DNA from: Acetobacterium sp. KB-1
GTDB lineage: Bacteria > Bacillota > Clostridia > Eubacteriales > Eubacteriaceae
Length of the DNA stretch: 64,000 nucleotides
Direction: 5' to 3'
Assembly (NCBI RefSeq): GCF_003260995.1
Contig: NZ_CP030040.1
Coordinates: 1,401,736 to 1,465,735 of the forward strand
Shown: positions 49,004-59,582 of the stretch, one piece after another
Position numbering within the stretch: position 1 is the first letter of the stretch
How the letters are laid out: every line of letters starts with the position of its first letter
The notes under the pieces: generated by a model
Seen by the model: only the letters and a program-made list of their open reading frames with translations
The model's database searches: none
What the model was told of the DNA's origin: nothing
Program-made: the position numbers and the translations under genes

Positions 49004-50539
49004 TTATTCTGCCTTAATCAGTGTTTTTCCAGTCATTTCTACTGGTACCGGCAGTCCCATCAAATCGAGTAGGGTCGGCGCAACATCAGCTAGCCGTCCA
49101 TCATCTCGCAGGGTCACATTGCCATCACCAAGAAGAATACACTTAACCTGGTTTGATGTGTGAGCAGTAAAGGGCATGTGTGTTTCGTAATCAATCATCT
49201 TTTCAGCATTACCATGATCAGCGGTGACAATCACCTTGCCGCCTTTTGCCAGAATGGTCGCAATGACTTTTTGGGCACAAGCGTCGACCACTTCGACCGC
49301 TTTTTCGGCGGCTTCTAAAATACCGGTATGCCCAACCATATCGGCATTGGCAAAATTGAGGATCATCAACTGATACTTATCGCTTTCTATCGCTTCAACA
49401 GCTTTATTGGCTACCTCGTAAGCACTCATCTCCGGTTGCATATCATAGGTTGCCACAAGTGGTGAAGGGATCAGAATCCGATCTTCCAGGGGATACTGTT
49501 TTTCCAGTCCACCATTAAAGAAATAAGTTACATGAGCATACTTTTCTGTTTCCGCAATGCGCAGCTGGGGAATCCCCAGATTACTAAGATATTCACCGAG
49601 GGTATTCCTAATGGTTACTGGCTTATAAGCAACGGATACCGTTTCAAACGATTTATCATACTGAGTCATCGTGACAAAATTCAAATCCAGAAAATCCGTT
49701 TTGCGAATAAACAAATTGAAATCCGGATCGATAAATGCTCGCGTTAATTCCCGGGCCCGATCGGGTCTGAAATTAAAGAAAATGATGGTATCCTGGGATT
49801 TAATGGTGCTGTCATCAACCGTGTCGATGATGGTTGGCAGCACGAATTCATCGGTAATTCTATTTGCATAGGTTTCGACCATGACATCCCTTGCCGATGC
49901 GGCATGATTGCCGGCTCCAGCGGTCATCGCATCATAGGCTCTTTCGACCCGATCCCAGCGGTTATCGCGATCCATTGCGTAGTAACGACCCATGATGGTG
50001 GCGATTTCGCCCACCCCTAATTGAGCCATTTTAGCTTCCAGTGCTTTGATATGGTCGATGCCGCTGTTTGGGGCCGTATCCCGACCATCCATCAGGCAGT
50101 GAACGTAGACCCGTTTTAAGCCTTGTTTTTTAGCCAGGTTCAGTAATGCGTAAAGATGGCATTCATGACTGTGAACCCCACCATCGGACAATAAGCCTAT
50201 CAGGTGCAAGGCTCCGCCTTTTTGTTTGGCGGCATTGATGCCGGCAAGAAAGGCTTCGTTGGTAAAAAAGTCGCCATCTTCGATGGATTTGGTAATTCGG
50301 GTCAGTTCCTGATAGACGACGCGACCGGCCCCCAGGTTTAAATGGCCAACCTCAGAATTACCCATCTGACCTTCTGGCAGACCAACGCCAAGGCCACTGG
50401 CGGTAATAAGGGTATGAGGCGCGTCCTGGGAGATGGCATCAAGAAACGGTGTTTGGGCCTGTAGAACGGCATTACCCTCAGTACATCTGGTAAAGCCGTA
50501 GCCATCCAGAATAATCAGGGCTGTTAAATTTTTATTCAT
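49004..50539 (-). CDS. gpmI: phosphoglycerate mutase, cofactor-independent
   Basis: A 511-residue Mn-dependent enzyme that interconverts 3- and 2-phosphoglycerate. The alkaline-phosphatase fold motifs are visible: LDGYGFT, the catalytic serine in GQMGNSEVGHLNLGAGR, MGRYYAMDRDNRW, and metal ligands NADMVGHTG and TADHGNAE. It is the last gene of gap-pgk-tpiA-gpmI. AAAGGTG precedes the ATG. Repeat E separates it from tpiA. Confidence 0.97.
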   Translation of the reverse strand: MNKNLTALIILDGYGFTRCTEGNAVLQAQTPFLDAISQDAPHTLITASGLGVGLPEGQMGNSEVGHLNLGAGRVVYQELTRITKSIEDGDFFTNEAFLAGINAAKQKGGALHLIGLLSDGGVHSHECHLYALLNLAKKQGLKRVYVHCLMDGRDTAPNSGIDHIKALEAKMAQLGVGEIATIMGRYYAMDRDNRWDRVERAYDAMTAGAGNHAASARDVMVETYANRITDEFVLPTIIDTVDDSTIKSQDTIIFFNFRPDRARELTRAFIDPDFNLFIRKTDFLDLNFVTMTQYDKSFETVSVAYKPVTIRNTLGEYLSNLGIPQLRIAETEKYAHVTYFFNGGLEKQYPLEDRILIPSPLVATYDMQPEMSAYEVANKAVEAIESDKYQLMILNFANADMVGHTGILEAAEKAVEVVDACAQKVIATILAKGGKVIVTADHGNAEKMIDYETHMPFTAHTSNQVKCILLGDGNVTLRDDGRLADVAPTLLDLMGLPVPVEMTGKTLIKAE

Positions 50540-50585
50540 TTGATCACACCTTTCAGTCCAAATATTTTAGGTTGTCGTGAGTACC

Positions 50586-50775
50586 GTACCGACCAATTGT
50601 TAATCTGTTGTTCGCTGCGCCATGCGAAATCCGCTACGCTTCTTTCGCATTGGTCGCGGGCAGTCGCCAACTATAAGCAAGCTTATGATTGGCTCGTTGC
50701 CTGCGCGCAGAATCGGACAGGTTGATCAACCTGTTCGCTCCGATGCAGACAACATGATATAACAATTGTCGGTAC
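50586..50775 (+). repeat. intergenic repeat copy E, long form (190 bp)
   Basis: Same orientation as A and B. Ends GTACCGACCAATTGTTAATC and AACAATTGTCGGTAC are intact. Hairpin 2 reads GCCAACTATAAGC / GCTTATGATTGGC, a C-G to T-A pair swap against copy A. Hairpin 3 has the AGGTT / AACCT apical form. It sits between tpiA and gpmI within one operon, so it should be transcribed with them. GTACC is duplicated directly before the left end. Confidence 0.9.
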
Positions 50776-50818
50776 TCACTATATCTTTTTTCGCTTTACT
50801 TTTGAAATGAGAATTGAA

Positions 50819-51556
50819 TTAGAACTTCACAATCTCCGAGAACGTTGGTTTCAGAGCTGCACCGCCGACCAGGGCGCCGTCGATGTTGTCCATGGCCATC
50901 AGATCTTTGATATTTTCCGGGTTGACTGAACCGCCGTATTGAATTCGGACTTTTTGGGCCGCATCTTCGCCGAACATTTTAGCGATCGTTTGACGAACCC
51001 AGCCGCAGGCTTCGTTAGCTTCTTCTTTGCTGGCTGTTTTACCGGTGCCGATGGCCCAGATCGGTTCATAGGCAACAACGACCTTGGTAATGTCACCAAT
51101 GCCCTTTAATCCCGCTTCCATCTGCGCAACAACCTTGGCTTCAGCTTTTCCGCTTTCCCGTTCTTCCAGGGTTTCACCGCAGCAGACAATCGGGGTAATT
51201 CCCAGTGCCAGAGCTTTAATGGCTTTTTTGTTGACGGCTTCGTCGGTTTCATTAAAGTATTCCCGTCTTTCCGAGTGGCCAATCAGAACATAATTTACAC
51301 CGATAGCCTGTAGCATTTCCCCGGATATCTCACCGGTAAAAGCACCGTTTTTTTCAAAGTGCATATTCTGAGCCCCGATGCCAACGTTCGAATCTTTGGC
51401 CATTTCCACGGCTTTTTGCAGACCCAAATAGGTAGGACAAAAAACCACTTCGGCTTCTGCCCCAGCTACCAATGGCAACAGCGTATTCATCAGTTTTTCA
51501 GTCTCAAAAATATCATTATTCATTTTCCAGTTTCCCGCAATAATTGGTTTTCGCAT
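50819..51556 (-). CDS. tpiA: triosephosphate isomerase
   Basis: A 245-residue TIM barrel. Seen: PIIAGNWKMN with the substrate lysine, the catalytic histidine in VLIGHSERREYF, the catalytic glutamate in VVAYEPIWAIGTGKTAS, and GGSVNPEN at the phosphate site. Two ATG codons are adjacent; I prefer the second (ending 51556), six bases from AAGGAG. It starts 12 nt after pgk. Confidence 0.97.
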   Translation of the reverse strand: MRKPIIAGNWKMNNDIFETEKLMNTLLPLVAGAEAEVVFCPTYLGLQKAVEMAKDSNVGIGAQNMHFEKNGAFTGEISGEMLQAIGVNYVLIGHSERREYFNETDEAVNKKAIKALALGITPIVCCGETLEERESGKAEAKVVAQMEAGLKGIGDITKVVVAYEPIWAIGTGKTASKEEANEACGWVRQTIAKMFGEDAAQKVRIQYGGSVNPENIKDLMAMDNIDGALVGGAALKPTFSEIVKF

Positions 51557-51568
51557 CATCTTCTCCTT

Positions 51569-52759
51569 CTATTTATCCTGTAAGATTTCAATACCTGGCA
51601 GTTTTTTTCCTTCCAGGAATTCCAGTGAAGCGCCACCACCGGTGGAAATGTGACTCATCCCTGCTTCATAGCCAAGAATTTTAACCGCTGCGGCCGAGTC
51701 TCCGCCACCAATAATGGTAATGGCTGTTGACTCTGACATCGCTTTAGCGACCGCTTCTGTTCCTTTGGCAAAGGCTGGCATTTCAAATACGCCCATGGGG
51801 CCATTCCAGATCACTGTTTTAGCTTCCAGAATTGCTTTTGAAAAAGTTGCTGCCGAAACGGGTCCAATATCGAGTCCCAATGAATCTGCCGGGATCGCAT
51901 TAATATCGACCACCTCAAAAGAGGCATCGGCGGCAAAGGTTTTTGCCGCAACTACATCCACTGGTAATAAAAGGTTAACCCCTTTGGCCTTCGCTTTGGC
52001 TACTAGTTCCTTGGCCAGTTCCATTTTATCTTCTTCCAATAGTGATTTTCCAATTTCATACCCTTGAGCTTTCAGGAAGGTAAAGGCCATTCCACCGCCA
52101 ATGATTAAGGTATCCACCTTTTCTAACAGGTTGTTAATCACACCAATCTTATCCGAAACCTTTGATCCACCCAAGATTGCCACAAAGGGACGTTCGGGTT
52201 TTTCCAGGGCTTTGCCCATAAAATCCAGTTCTTTTTGAATCAGAAAGCCTGATACGCCGGGTAAGAATTCGGCAACGCCAACGGTTGAAGCGTGAGCACG
52301 GTGAGCCGTTCCAAAGGCATCATTGACAAAAACATCACCTAACTGTGCCAGTTCTTTTGAAAATCCCTGGTCATTTTTTTCTTCTTCGCCACGGAACCGG
52401 GTATTTTGAAGCAAGAGTACCTCACCTGGTTTAAGATCGGCCGCTGCCGCAACGGTTAGTGATCCGGTCACGGCTCCATCATCATTAAAAATCACTTCTT
52501 TTTTAAGTAATTCAGACAGTTTCCTGGCAACGGGTTCCAGTGAATATTTTGGGTTTGGCTGATTTTTAGGCCGGCCCATATGGGACATTAAAATCAGTGA
52601 TCCCCCCTGCTCTAAAATATAATTAATTGTGGGTAATGCGGCGGTTATCCTTGTTTCATCGGTAATGACGCCGTTTTCATCTAATGGCACATTAAAATCG
52701 GCCCGCATTAAAACTTTTTTTCCTTTTAAATCAAGATCAGATACTGTTTTTTTACTCAT
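51569..52759 (-). CDS. pgk: phosphoglycerate kinase
   Basis: A 396-residue two-domain kinase converting 1,3-bisphosphoglycerate + ADP to 3-phosphoglycerate + ATP. Seen: [19 protein letters not shown], the hinge and nucleotide domain ([22 protein letters not shown]) and [11 protein letters not shown] near the C-terminus. Length is typical. AGAGGA precedes the ATG. It is separated from gap by 307 nt that contain repeat F and a hairpin. Confidence 0.97.
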   Translation of the reverse strand: MSKKTVSDLDLKGKKVLMRADFNVPLDENGVITDETRITAALPTINYILEQGGSLILMSHMGRPKNQPNPKYSLEPVARKLSELLKKEVIFNDDGAVTGSLTVAAAADLKPGEVLLLQNTRFRGEEEKNDQGFSKELAQLGDVFVNDAFGTAHRAHASTVGVAEFLPGVSGFLIQKELDFMGKALEKPERPFVAILGGSKVSDKIGVINNLLEKVDTLIIGGGMAFTFLKAQGYEIGKSLLEEDKMELAKELVAKAKAKGVNLLLPVDVVAAKTFAADASFEVVDINAIPADSLGLDIGPVSAATFSKAILEAKTVIWNGPMGVFEMPAFAKGTEAVAKAMSESTAITIIGGGDSAAAVKILGYEAGMSHISTGGGASLEFLEGKKLPGIEILQDK

Positions 52760-52816
52760 ATTTTTATCCTCTCGGTTTATAATTTTCGCATTTCCATAAG
52801 ATTTCGGTATATTATC

Positions 52817-52915
52817 GTACCGACAATTGTTACATCATGTTGTATGCATCAGAGCGGATACGGCGATAGCCTGTCCGAGTCTGCAGCATACAACAGATTA
52901 ACAATTGGTCGGTAC
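52817..52915 (-). repeat. intergenic repeat copy F, short form (99 bp)
   Basis: Same form, length and orientation as copy C. Ends GTACCGACAATTGTTACATC and AACAATTGGTCGGTAC are intact. The inner stem reads TGTTGTATGC / GCATACAACA (52838-52847, 52886-52895), against TTTGC / GCAAA in copy C: an exact compensatory change. The apical hairpin pairs CGGATA..GGC with GCC..TGTCCG. It lies between gap and pgk. Confidence 0.92.
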
Positions 52916-52967
52916 TACTTCATCTTTTACCTAATCAGCTTCGCTTGAATATTTGCTTTATAAACAA

Positions 52968-53017
52968 TTTCAGAAGCAGTTGCAAGGGTTTTGCAAAAGC
53001 TTCTGAAAAGTTTTTTG
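52968..53017 (-). other. hairpin after gap
   Basis: TTTCAGAAGC / GCTTCTGAAA (10 bp) with an inner TTGCAA / TTGCAA stem, about 50 nt past the gap stop codon. On the minus strand it is followed by TTGTTTAT, so it could be a partial terminator that lowers pgk relative to gap, or an RNA-processing site as described for CggR operons in Bacillus. Confidence 0.55.
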
Positions 53018-53066
53018 ATTTGTATTATTTAAATTTAATGAGCTACTTTAATCGTGCTTAGGTCGA

Positions 53067-55188
<2,122 letters not shown>

Positions 55189-55220
55189 AGAATCACCCTT
55201 CTTTCGGATACATGCTCGCT

Positions 55221-55239
55221 TTTGTCCCGCTGGGACAAA
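55221..55239 (-). promoter_or_regulatory. probable CggR operator
   Basis: TTTGTCCC-GCT-GGGACAAA, an 8-bp perfect inverted repeat 3 bp downstream of the cggR -10 element, over the transcription start. The GGGAC/GTCCC halves resemble the CGGGAC-N6-TGTC units bound by Bacillus CggR, but only one symmetric site is present. Confidence 0.72.
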
Positions 55240-55242
55240 TTC

Positions 55243-55271
55243 ATTATACCCCATTTTAAATTTAAAAACAA
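55243..55271 (-). promoter_or_regulatory. cggR-gap operon promoter
   Basis: Minus-strand TTGTTT (55266-55271), 17-nt spacer, TATAAT (55243-55248), followed by the operator palindrome at 55221-55239. Confidence 0.78.
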
Positions 55272-55353
55272 GTTAAAAAAGACCAAAATCTAAAAGAAAA
55301 TCCTCGCCCTATTTTCAGGATGTGCCGGTATTTGGTGAAGATTTGTAGATGGT

Positions 55354-56790
55354 CTACCGATATTCTTTTCGCTTCGACGAAGGCTTTATCATAAGCGCTT
55401 CCCGATATTTGGCAACGGTTCGCCTGGCCACATCCAAATTTTTCTGTTGTAATAATTCTGAAATTTTTTGATCACTGAGCGGTTTTTTCTTATCTTCCTT
55501 TTCAATCAATTCCGAAATGAGCCGTTTAATGGCATCCGAAGAGCGATCTTCTTCACCCTGAGAATATCCTCGTTTAAAGAAAAACTTCAGTGCAAAGGTG
55601 CCCTTGGGGGTTTGAATATATTTTCCCCGGATCGCCCGACTGACCGTGGACTCGTGAACATCAATCATCTCAGCGATTGTTTTAAGCGTTAAAGGCCGCA
55701 GATCACCAACACCCTCAAAAAAGAAACTCGACTGGGACAGTGCGACAGCGTTAATAACCTTTTTAACGGTATCGCGTCGCTGCTCAATGCTGCGAATCAG
55801 AAATGCTGCACTATCGAGTTTTTTTTCCAGATACAGCTTGGTTTCATCGTTTTTGTCTGGCGTCTTTAACAACCCTTTATAATAATTATTGATGCGCAGC
55901 CGGGGGGCCGACACATCATTAACTTTCACCACCAGTTCACCATTTACAATTTCAATGCTCCCATCCGGGATCACGTAGGAAACCCGTTCCGAACTGGAAA
56001 ACTCCCGACCGGGTTTGGGCTCGAGTGATTTTAACACCTCTTTAAAGTCATAAACGTCTTCAATTGCTAAGCCCGTTTCCTGGGTGATCCGCTTAAATTG
56101 ATTATTGGCTAAATCCATCAAATGGTTTCTAACAATGTCCAGATACACTTCATCATCGTCATATCCCATTTGGCGCAGTTGAATCAGCAGACATTCTTCA
56201 ATCGTGCGACATCCCACCCCACACGGATCAAAGCCCTGGATGATGCCAATCATTTTCTTAATGCTCACTTCCTGAGCTTCTAAAACACTGGTGATATAGT
56301 CCATATCAATGATGAGATAACCGTTATCATCAATACAGTCAATCAAGTATTCGCCAATGCGTTTTTCCTGTTCACTAAGACTTTTCTTTAGCATCTTAAA
56401 TTGAAAATGAAGATACTCATTTAAGGTTTTCTCCTGGGATGTGAATTTTTCAAAACCATACTCGTCATCGGGCACGGTGCTTAATTGCGTCTGGCCCCGA
56501 TAGTCCGCGTTTTCCATGCTATGGAAATACTCCTCCCATTGAATCTCTTCTTTCGGCGGTTTTTCCTGAACGACTTCACCCTTTAGCGGTCCCCCATCCT
56601 CATTAACGGGCACCACTTCTTTAATGGACACCTCATTAAATTCCAGTACCGGGTTTTCCATGATTTCAGTTTCGATTAAGCCCTTTAGTTCCATGGCTGT
56701 CAGCTGAAGAATTTCAATGGATTGACGCATCTCCTGGGTCATGACGAGTTTTTGAGTTTGGGTTATATTTAAATCAAATTTGATATTCAT
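55354..56790 (-). CDS. rpoN: RNA polymerase sigma-54 factor RpoN
   Basis: A 478-residue sigma-54. The glutamine/leucine-rich activator-interacting region (QTQKLVMTQEMRQSIEILQL, residues 11-30), an acidic linker, the core-binding region, the helix-turn-helix (LKTIAEMIDVHESTVSRAI) and the C-terminal RpoN box ARRTVAKYRE that reads the -24 element are all visible. It needs an AAA+ activator such as the one at 17559-19397. AGGTGA precedes the ATG. Its position directly before cggR is also seen in other Firmicutes. Confidence 0.96.
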   Translation of the reverse strand: MNIKFDLNITQTQKLVMTQEMRQSIEILQLTAMELKGLIETEIMENPVLEFNEVSIKEVVPVNEDGGPLKGEVVQEKPPKEEIQWEEYFHSMENADYRGQTQLSTVPDDEYGFEKFTSQEKTLNEYLHFQFKMLKKSLSEQEKRIGEYLIDCIDDNGYLIIDMDYITSVLEAQEVSIKKMIGIIQGFDPCGVGCRTIEECLLIQLRQMGYDDDEVYLDIVRNHLMDLANNQFKRITQETGLAIEDVYDFKEVLKSLEPKPGREFSSSERVSYVIPDGSIEIVNGELVVKVNDVSAPRLRINNYYKGLLKTPDKNDETKLYLEKKLDSAAFLIRSIEQRRDTVKKVINAVALSQSSFFFEGVGDLRPLTLKTIAEMIDVHESTVSRAIRGKYIQTPKGTFALKFFFKRGYSQGEEDRSSDAIKRLISELIEKEDKKKPLSDQKISELLQQKNLDVARRTVAKYREALMIKPSSKRKEYR

Positions 56791-56824
56791 TTTTCACCTG
56801 ACTGTTTTTATAAATTATTTTAAT

Positions 56825-56850
56825 CAAAAAAAGACTAACTTTCGTTAGTC
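56825..56850 (-). terminator. terminator after trxB
   Basis: On the minus strand GACTAAC-GAAA-GTTAGTC followed by TTTTTTTGA, 16 nt past the trxB stop. It closes the flagellar-trxB unit before rpoN. Confidence 0.9.
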
Positions 56851-56866
56851 CTAATCATATCACAGT

Positions 56867-57784
56867 CTACTTAGGTTCTTCAATGTATTTGATCACATTT
56901 ACTGCCGCAATAGCGCCATCAGCCGTAGCCGTGACCACCTGGCGTAGCGATTTACGCCTGACATCCCCGGCTGCAAAAATCCCCGGGATGTTGGTGCGCA
57001 TTTCATCATCCGTAATCAGATAGTCTCTGGCATCGCGTTCCAACAAGCCGACAAATGCCTCTGAATTTGGTTTTTGACCTGCAAATACAAAAACGCCGTC
57101 AAGTGAAACGTCAGTCAATTCATTGGTTTTTACATTCTTAACAACAATGCCTTCAACTTGACCATTCCCTTTTATTTCCTCCACCACTGAATCGAGCAGC
57201 AATGAAATTTTTTCATTTTCACGAATGCGCTGCTGGAGAATTTTGGCTCCCCGAAGTTCATCGCGCCGATGGATAATGATAATTTCTGCGGCAAATTTCG
57301 TTAAATACAAGGCTTCTTCCAAAGCCGTATCGCCGCCACCGATCACCGCAACCTTTAAACCTTTAAAAAAATTAGCATCGCAGGTAGCACAATAGGAAAC
57401 GCCCATCCCTCGTAATTCCCGTTCACCTTTGCAACCGATTGGCTTGGGTTCTGCCCCGGTAGCCATGATAATGGTCTGGGACTCGATACTGCCAGAATCG
57501 GTTTCAACGATAAAACCGGCTTCTGTTTGATGCGATCTTAAGTAAGTCTTAGTAGCAAACTCAACCCCGAATTCCTCACATTGCTGACGCATCCGCTCAG
57601 TAAGACCTGGGCCCGTGCTGTCTGGTGGTGAACCGGGATAATTTTCAATCTCCCAACTGGTCGCAATCTGTCCACCAATGCCGGCTTTTTCCATAATCAG
57701 CACCTTTAGCGTTCCCCGAGCTGCATATATTCCTGCGGCTAAACCGGCTGGACCAGCCCCCACGATAATCGTATCATATCTCAT
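56867..57784 (-). CDS. trxB: thioredoxin reductase
   Basis: A 305-residue flavoprotein: FAD site GAGPAGLAAGIYAARG, redox-active CATC motif (SYCATCDANFF), NAD(P)H-site GGGDTALEEALYL followed by HRRDELR, and FAAGDVRRKSLRQ at the C-terminus. HRR-type residues after strand 2 favour NADPH, as in classical TrxB, though ferredoxin-linked variants exist in clostridia. AGAGG precedes the ATG. It starts 35 nt after fliJ and ends at the operon terminator, so it appears to be carried on the flagellar transcript. Confidence 0.94.
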   Translation of the reverse strand: MRYDTIIVGAGPAGLAAGIYAARGTLKVLIMEKAGIGGQIATSWEIENYPGSPPDSTGPGLTERMRQQCEEFGVEFATKTYLRSHQTEAGFIVETDSGSIESQTIIMATGAEPKPIGCKGERELRGMGVSYCATCDANFFKGLKVAVIGGGDTALEEALYLTKFAAEIIIIHRRDELRGAKILQQRIRENEKISLLLDSVVEEIKGNGQVEGIVVKNVKTNELTDVSLDGVFVFAGQKPNSEAFVGLLERDARDYLITDDEMRTNIPGIFAAGDVRRKSLRQVVTATADGAIAAVNVIKYIEEPK

Positions 57785-57819
57785 CTTTGTACCTCTTATC
57801 TTTCTTTTTTAGAAAATGG

Positions 57820-58269
57820 TCACGATCCATCTTTCATAATTTTGCTGGTGGTTATAAATTCTTCCATTGCCTTTTCTGTCTCTTTGACGATTTCTTTTTT
57901 GTAATCATCATATCTGTTTTCCTTAACAATTTCAAGTGAACGGGTTTCCAGCTTTAAATTTTTAACTACCTCAATTTGAATATCAATCTTCTCTGTAATT
58001 TCATCGATTCTTTTTTCAACAATTTTGATCTGCTCTTTCAGAAAAGACATGTAGTGGAGATACACCTGACAGGCTGTAGCGGTGATGGAAGCAGCCATAT
58101 CACGTTCGTAATTCTTCTGACTCTTTTCCAGTTGGTCTTCCAACTCCAGCTGTTTGTCCATTTCATCACTGAGTTGTCTGGTCAAGCCACCTAGTATCAT
58201 CATTTCATTTTCCAGATTCTGATCTTTATAAGAAAGGAGCTTTCCTAAATGAAATTGAAATTTTTTCAT
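57820..58269 (-). CDS. fliJ: flagellar export chaperone FliJ
   Basis: A 149-residue protein that is almost entirely coiled coil, beginning KFQFHLGKLLSYKDQ, the typical FliJ N-terminus. FliJ is the stalk-like partner of the FliI ATPase in the flagellar type III export apparatus. Its ATG overlaps the fliI TGA (ATGA), and no separate ribosome site is needed. Confidence 0.85.
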   Translation of the reverse strand: MKKFQFHLGKLLSYKDQNLENEMMILGGLTRQLSDEMDKQLELEDQLEKSQKNYERDMAASITATACQVYLHYMSFLKEQIKIVEKRIDEITEKIDIQIEVVKNLKLETRSLEIVKENRYDDYKKEIVKETEKAMEEFITTSKIMKDGS

Positions 58270-59570
58270 AAGACGGCCTTCTTCATGGCTTCAACACTCT
58301 CATCATAAAAACACTTTTCATCAACCTTCTGTTGCAAAAACTGATTGATGCCGGCAATTTTTTTAATGGCAATATCCAAAGACGGATTCGTGCCGCTTTT
58401 ATAAGCGCCGATACTGACCAGATCGTAGTTGGTATCATACACTGACATCATATTTCGCATCGACGAGGCCGCGTCCATCTGATCTTTACTGACAATATTA
58501 GACATCAATCGGCTGACACTATTAAGAACATCAATCGCCGGATAGTGGTTTCTGGCCGCAATTTTACGGGACAGCACAATGTGCCCATCAATAATCCCCC
58601 GGACTGTATCGGCCACCGGTTCATTCATATCGTCCCCTTCAACCAACACTGTGTAAATCCCGGTAATGGAGCCGGTTTCAAAATTTCCGCTACGTTCCAG
58701 CAGCTTTGGCATCATCGCATAAATGGAGGGCGTGTATCCTCGGGCAACAGGGGGTTCTCCAGTGGCCAGACCGATTTCCCGTTGGGCCATGGCAAATCGG
58801 GTCAGGGAATCCATCATCAGAAGGACATCATTGCCCTGATCCTTAAAATACTCCGCAATGGTAGTCGCTGTCAATGCGCATTTCATCCGCTGCATGGGGG
58901 GCTGATCGGAGGTGGCTACCACAAGCACTGATCGTTCCAGACCTTCCTGCCCTAAATCATTCTCTAAAAACTGGCGAACCTCCCGACCTCTCTCACCGAC
59001 CAGGGCAATCACATTAACCTGAGCTTTTACATTTCTGGCAATCATCCCCATCAGAGTACTTTTACCAACACCACTACCGGCAAAGATGCCCATTCTCTGG
59101 CCCTTGCCAATGCTTAATAAACCATCTATTGCCTTTACCCCAAATTCCAGGATATCGTCAATACATGGCCTTGAAAAGGGGTTAGCCCCAGCACTCTGAA
59201 TTTCGTAGGGCGTGGTATTTAAGATCGGGCCGCCCCCATCAATGGGTTCTCCCATGGCATTAACAACCCGGCCAATCATACTATCCGACACACCAATTTT
59301 CAGGGAAGAACCGGTGGGTTCTACAATATTTCCAAAACTAATGCCTTCTGGTTCTTCGTATGGCATCAATAAAACCTTATTGCCGCGAAAACCAACCACT
59401 TCAGCTAAAATGAAACGATCTGCATTCTGATCAAATATCTTACACAAATCCCCAATACGGCATTCCGGGCCCACGGATTCAATCATCATTCCGACGACCT
59501 TCTCAATTTTTCCAAAGTAGTGATAGGTTTCTGCTCGTTGAATGGCTTTACAAATTTCAGATGTATTCAT
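58266..59570 (-). CDS. fliI: flagellar export ATPase FliI
   Basis: A 434-residue F1-beta-like ATPase. Walker A GSGVGKSTLMG near 165, GERGREVRQFLE, Walker B VLLMMDSLTRFA and the C-terminal FLQQKVDEKCFYDES-type segment. It energises export of flagellar subunits together with FliH and FliJ. AGGAGG-like GGAGGC precedes the ATG. Confidence 0.96.
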   Translation of the reverse strand: MNTSEICKAIQRAETYHYFGKIEKVVGMMIESVGPECRIGDLCKIFDQNADRFILAEVVGFRGNKVLLMPYEEPEGISFGNIVEPTGSSLKIGVSDSMIGRVVNAMGEPIDGGGPILNTTPYEIQSAGANPFSRPCIDDILEFGVKAIDGLLSIGKGQRMGIFAGSGVGKSTLMGMIARNVKAQVNVIALVGERGREVRQFLENDLGQEGLERSVLVVATSDQPPMQRMKCALTATTIAEYFKDQGNDVLLMMDSLTRFAMAQREIGLATGEPPVARGYTPSIYAMMPKLLERSGNFETGSITGIYTVLVEGDDMNEPVADTVRGIIDGHIVLSRKIAARNHYPAIDVLNSVSRLMSNIVSKDQMDAASSMRNMMSVYDTNYDLVSIGAYKSGTNPSLDIAIKKIAGINQFLQQKVDEKCFYDESVEAMKKAVL

Positions 59571-59582
59571 TTTCGCCTCCAG

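Noticed and set aside
8881-52915. Target-site duplications flanking the repeat copies
   Set aside because: Flanks were compared by eye; apart from GTACC repeated before copy E, no consistent duplication is seen, so none is claimed.
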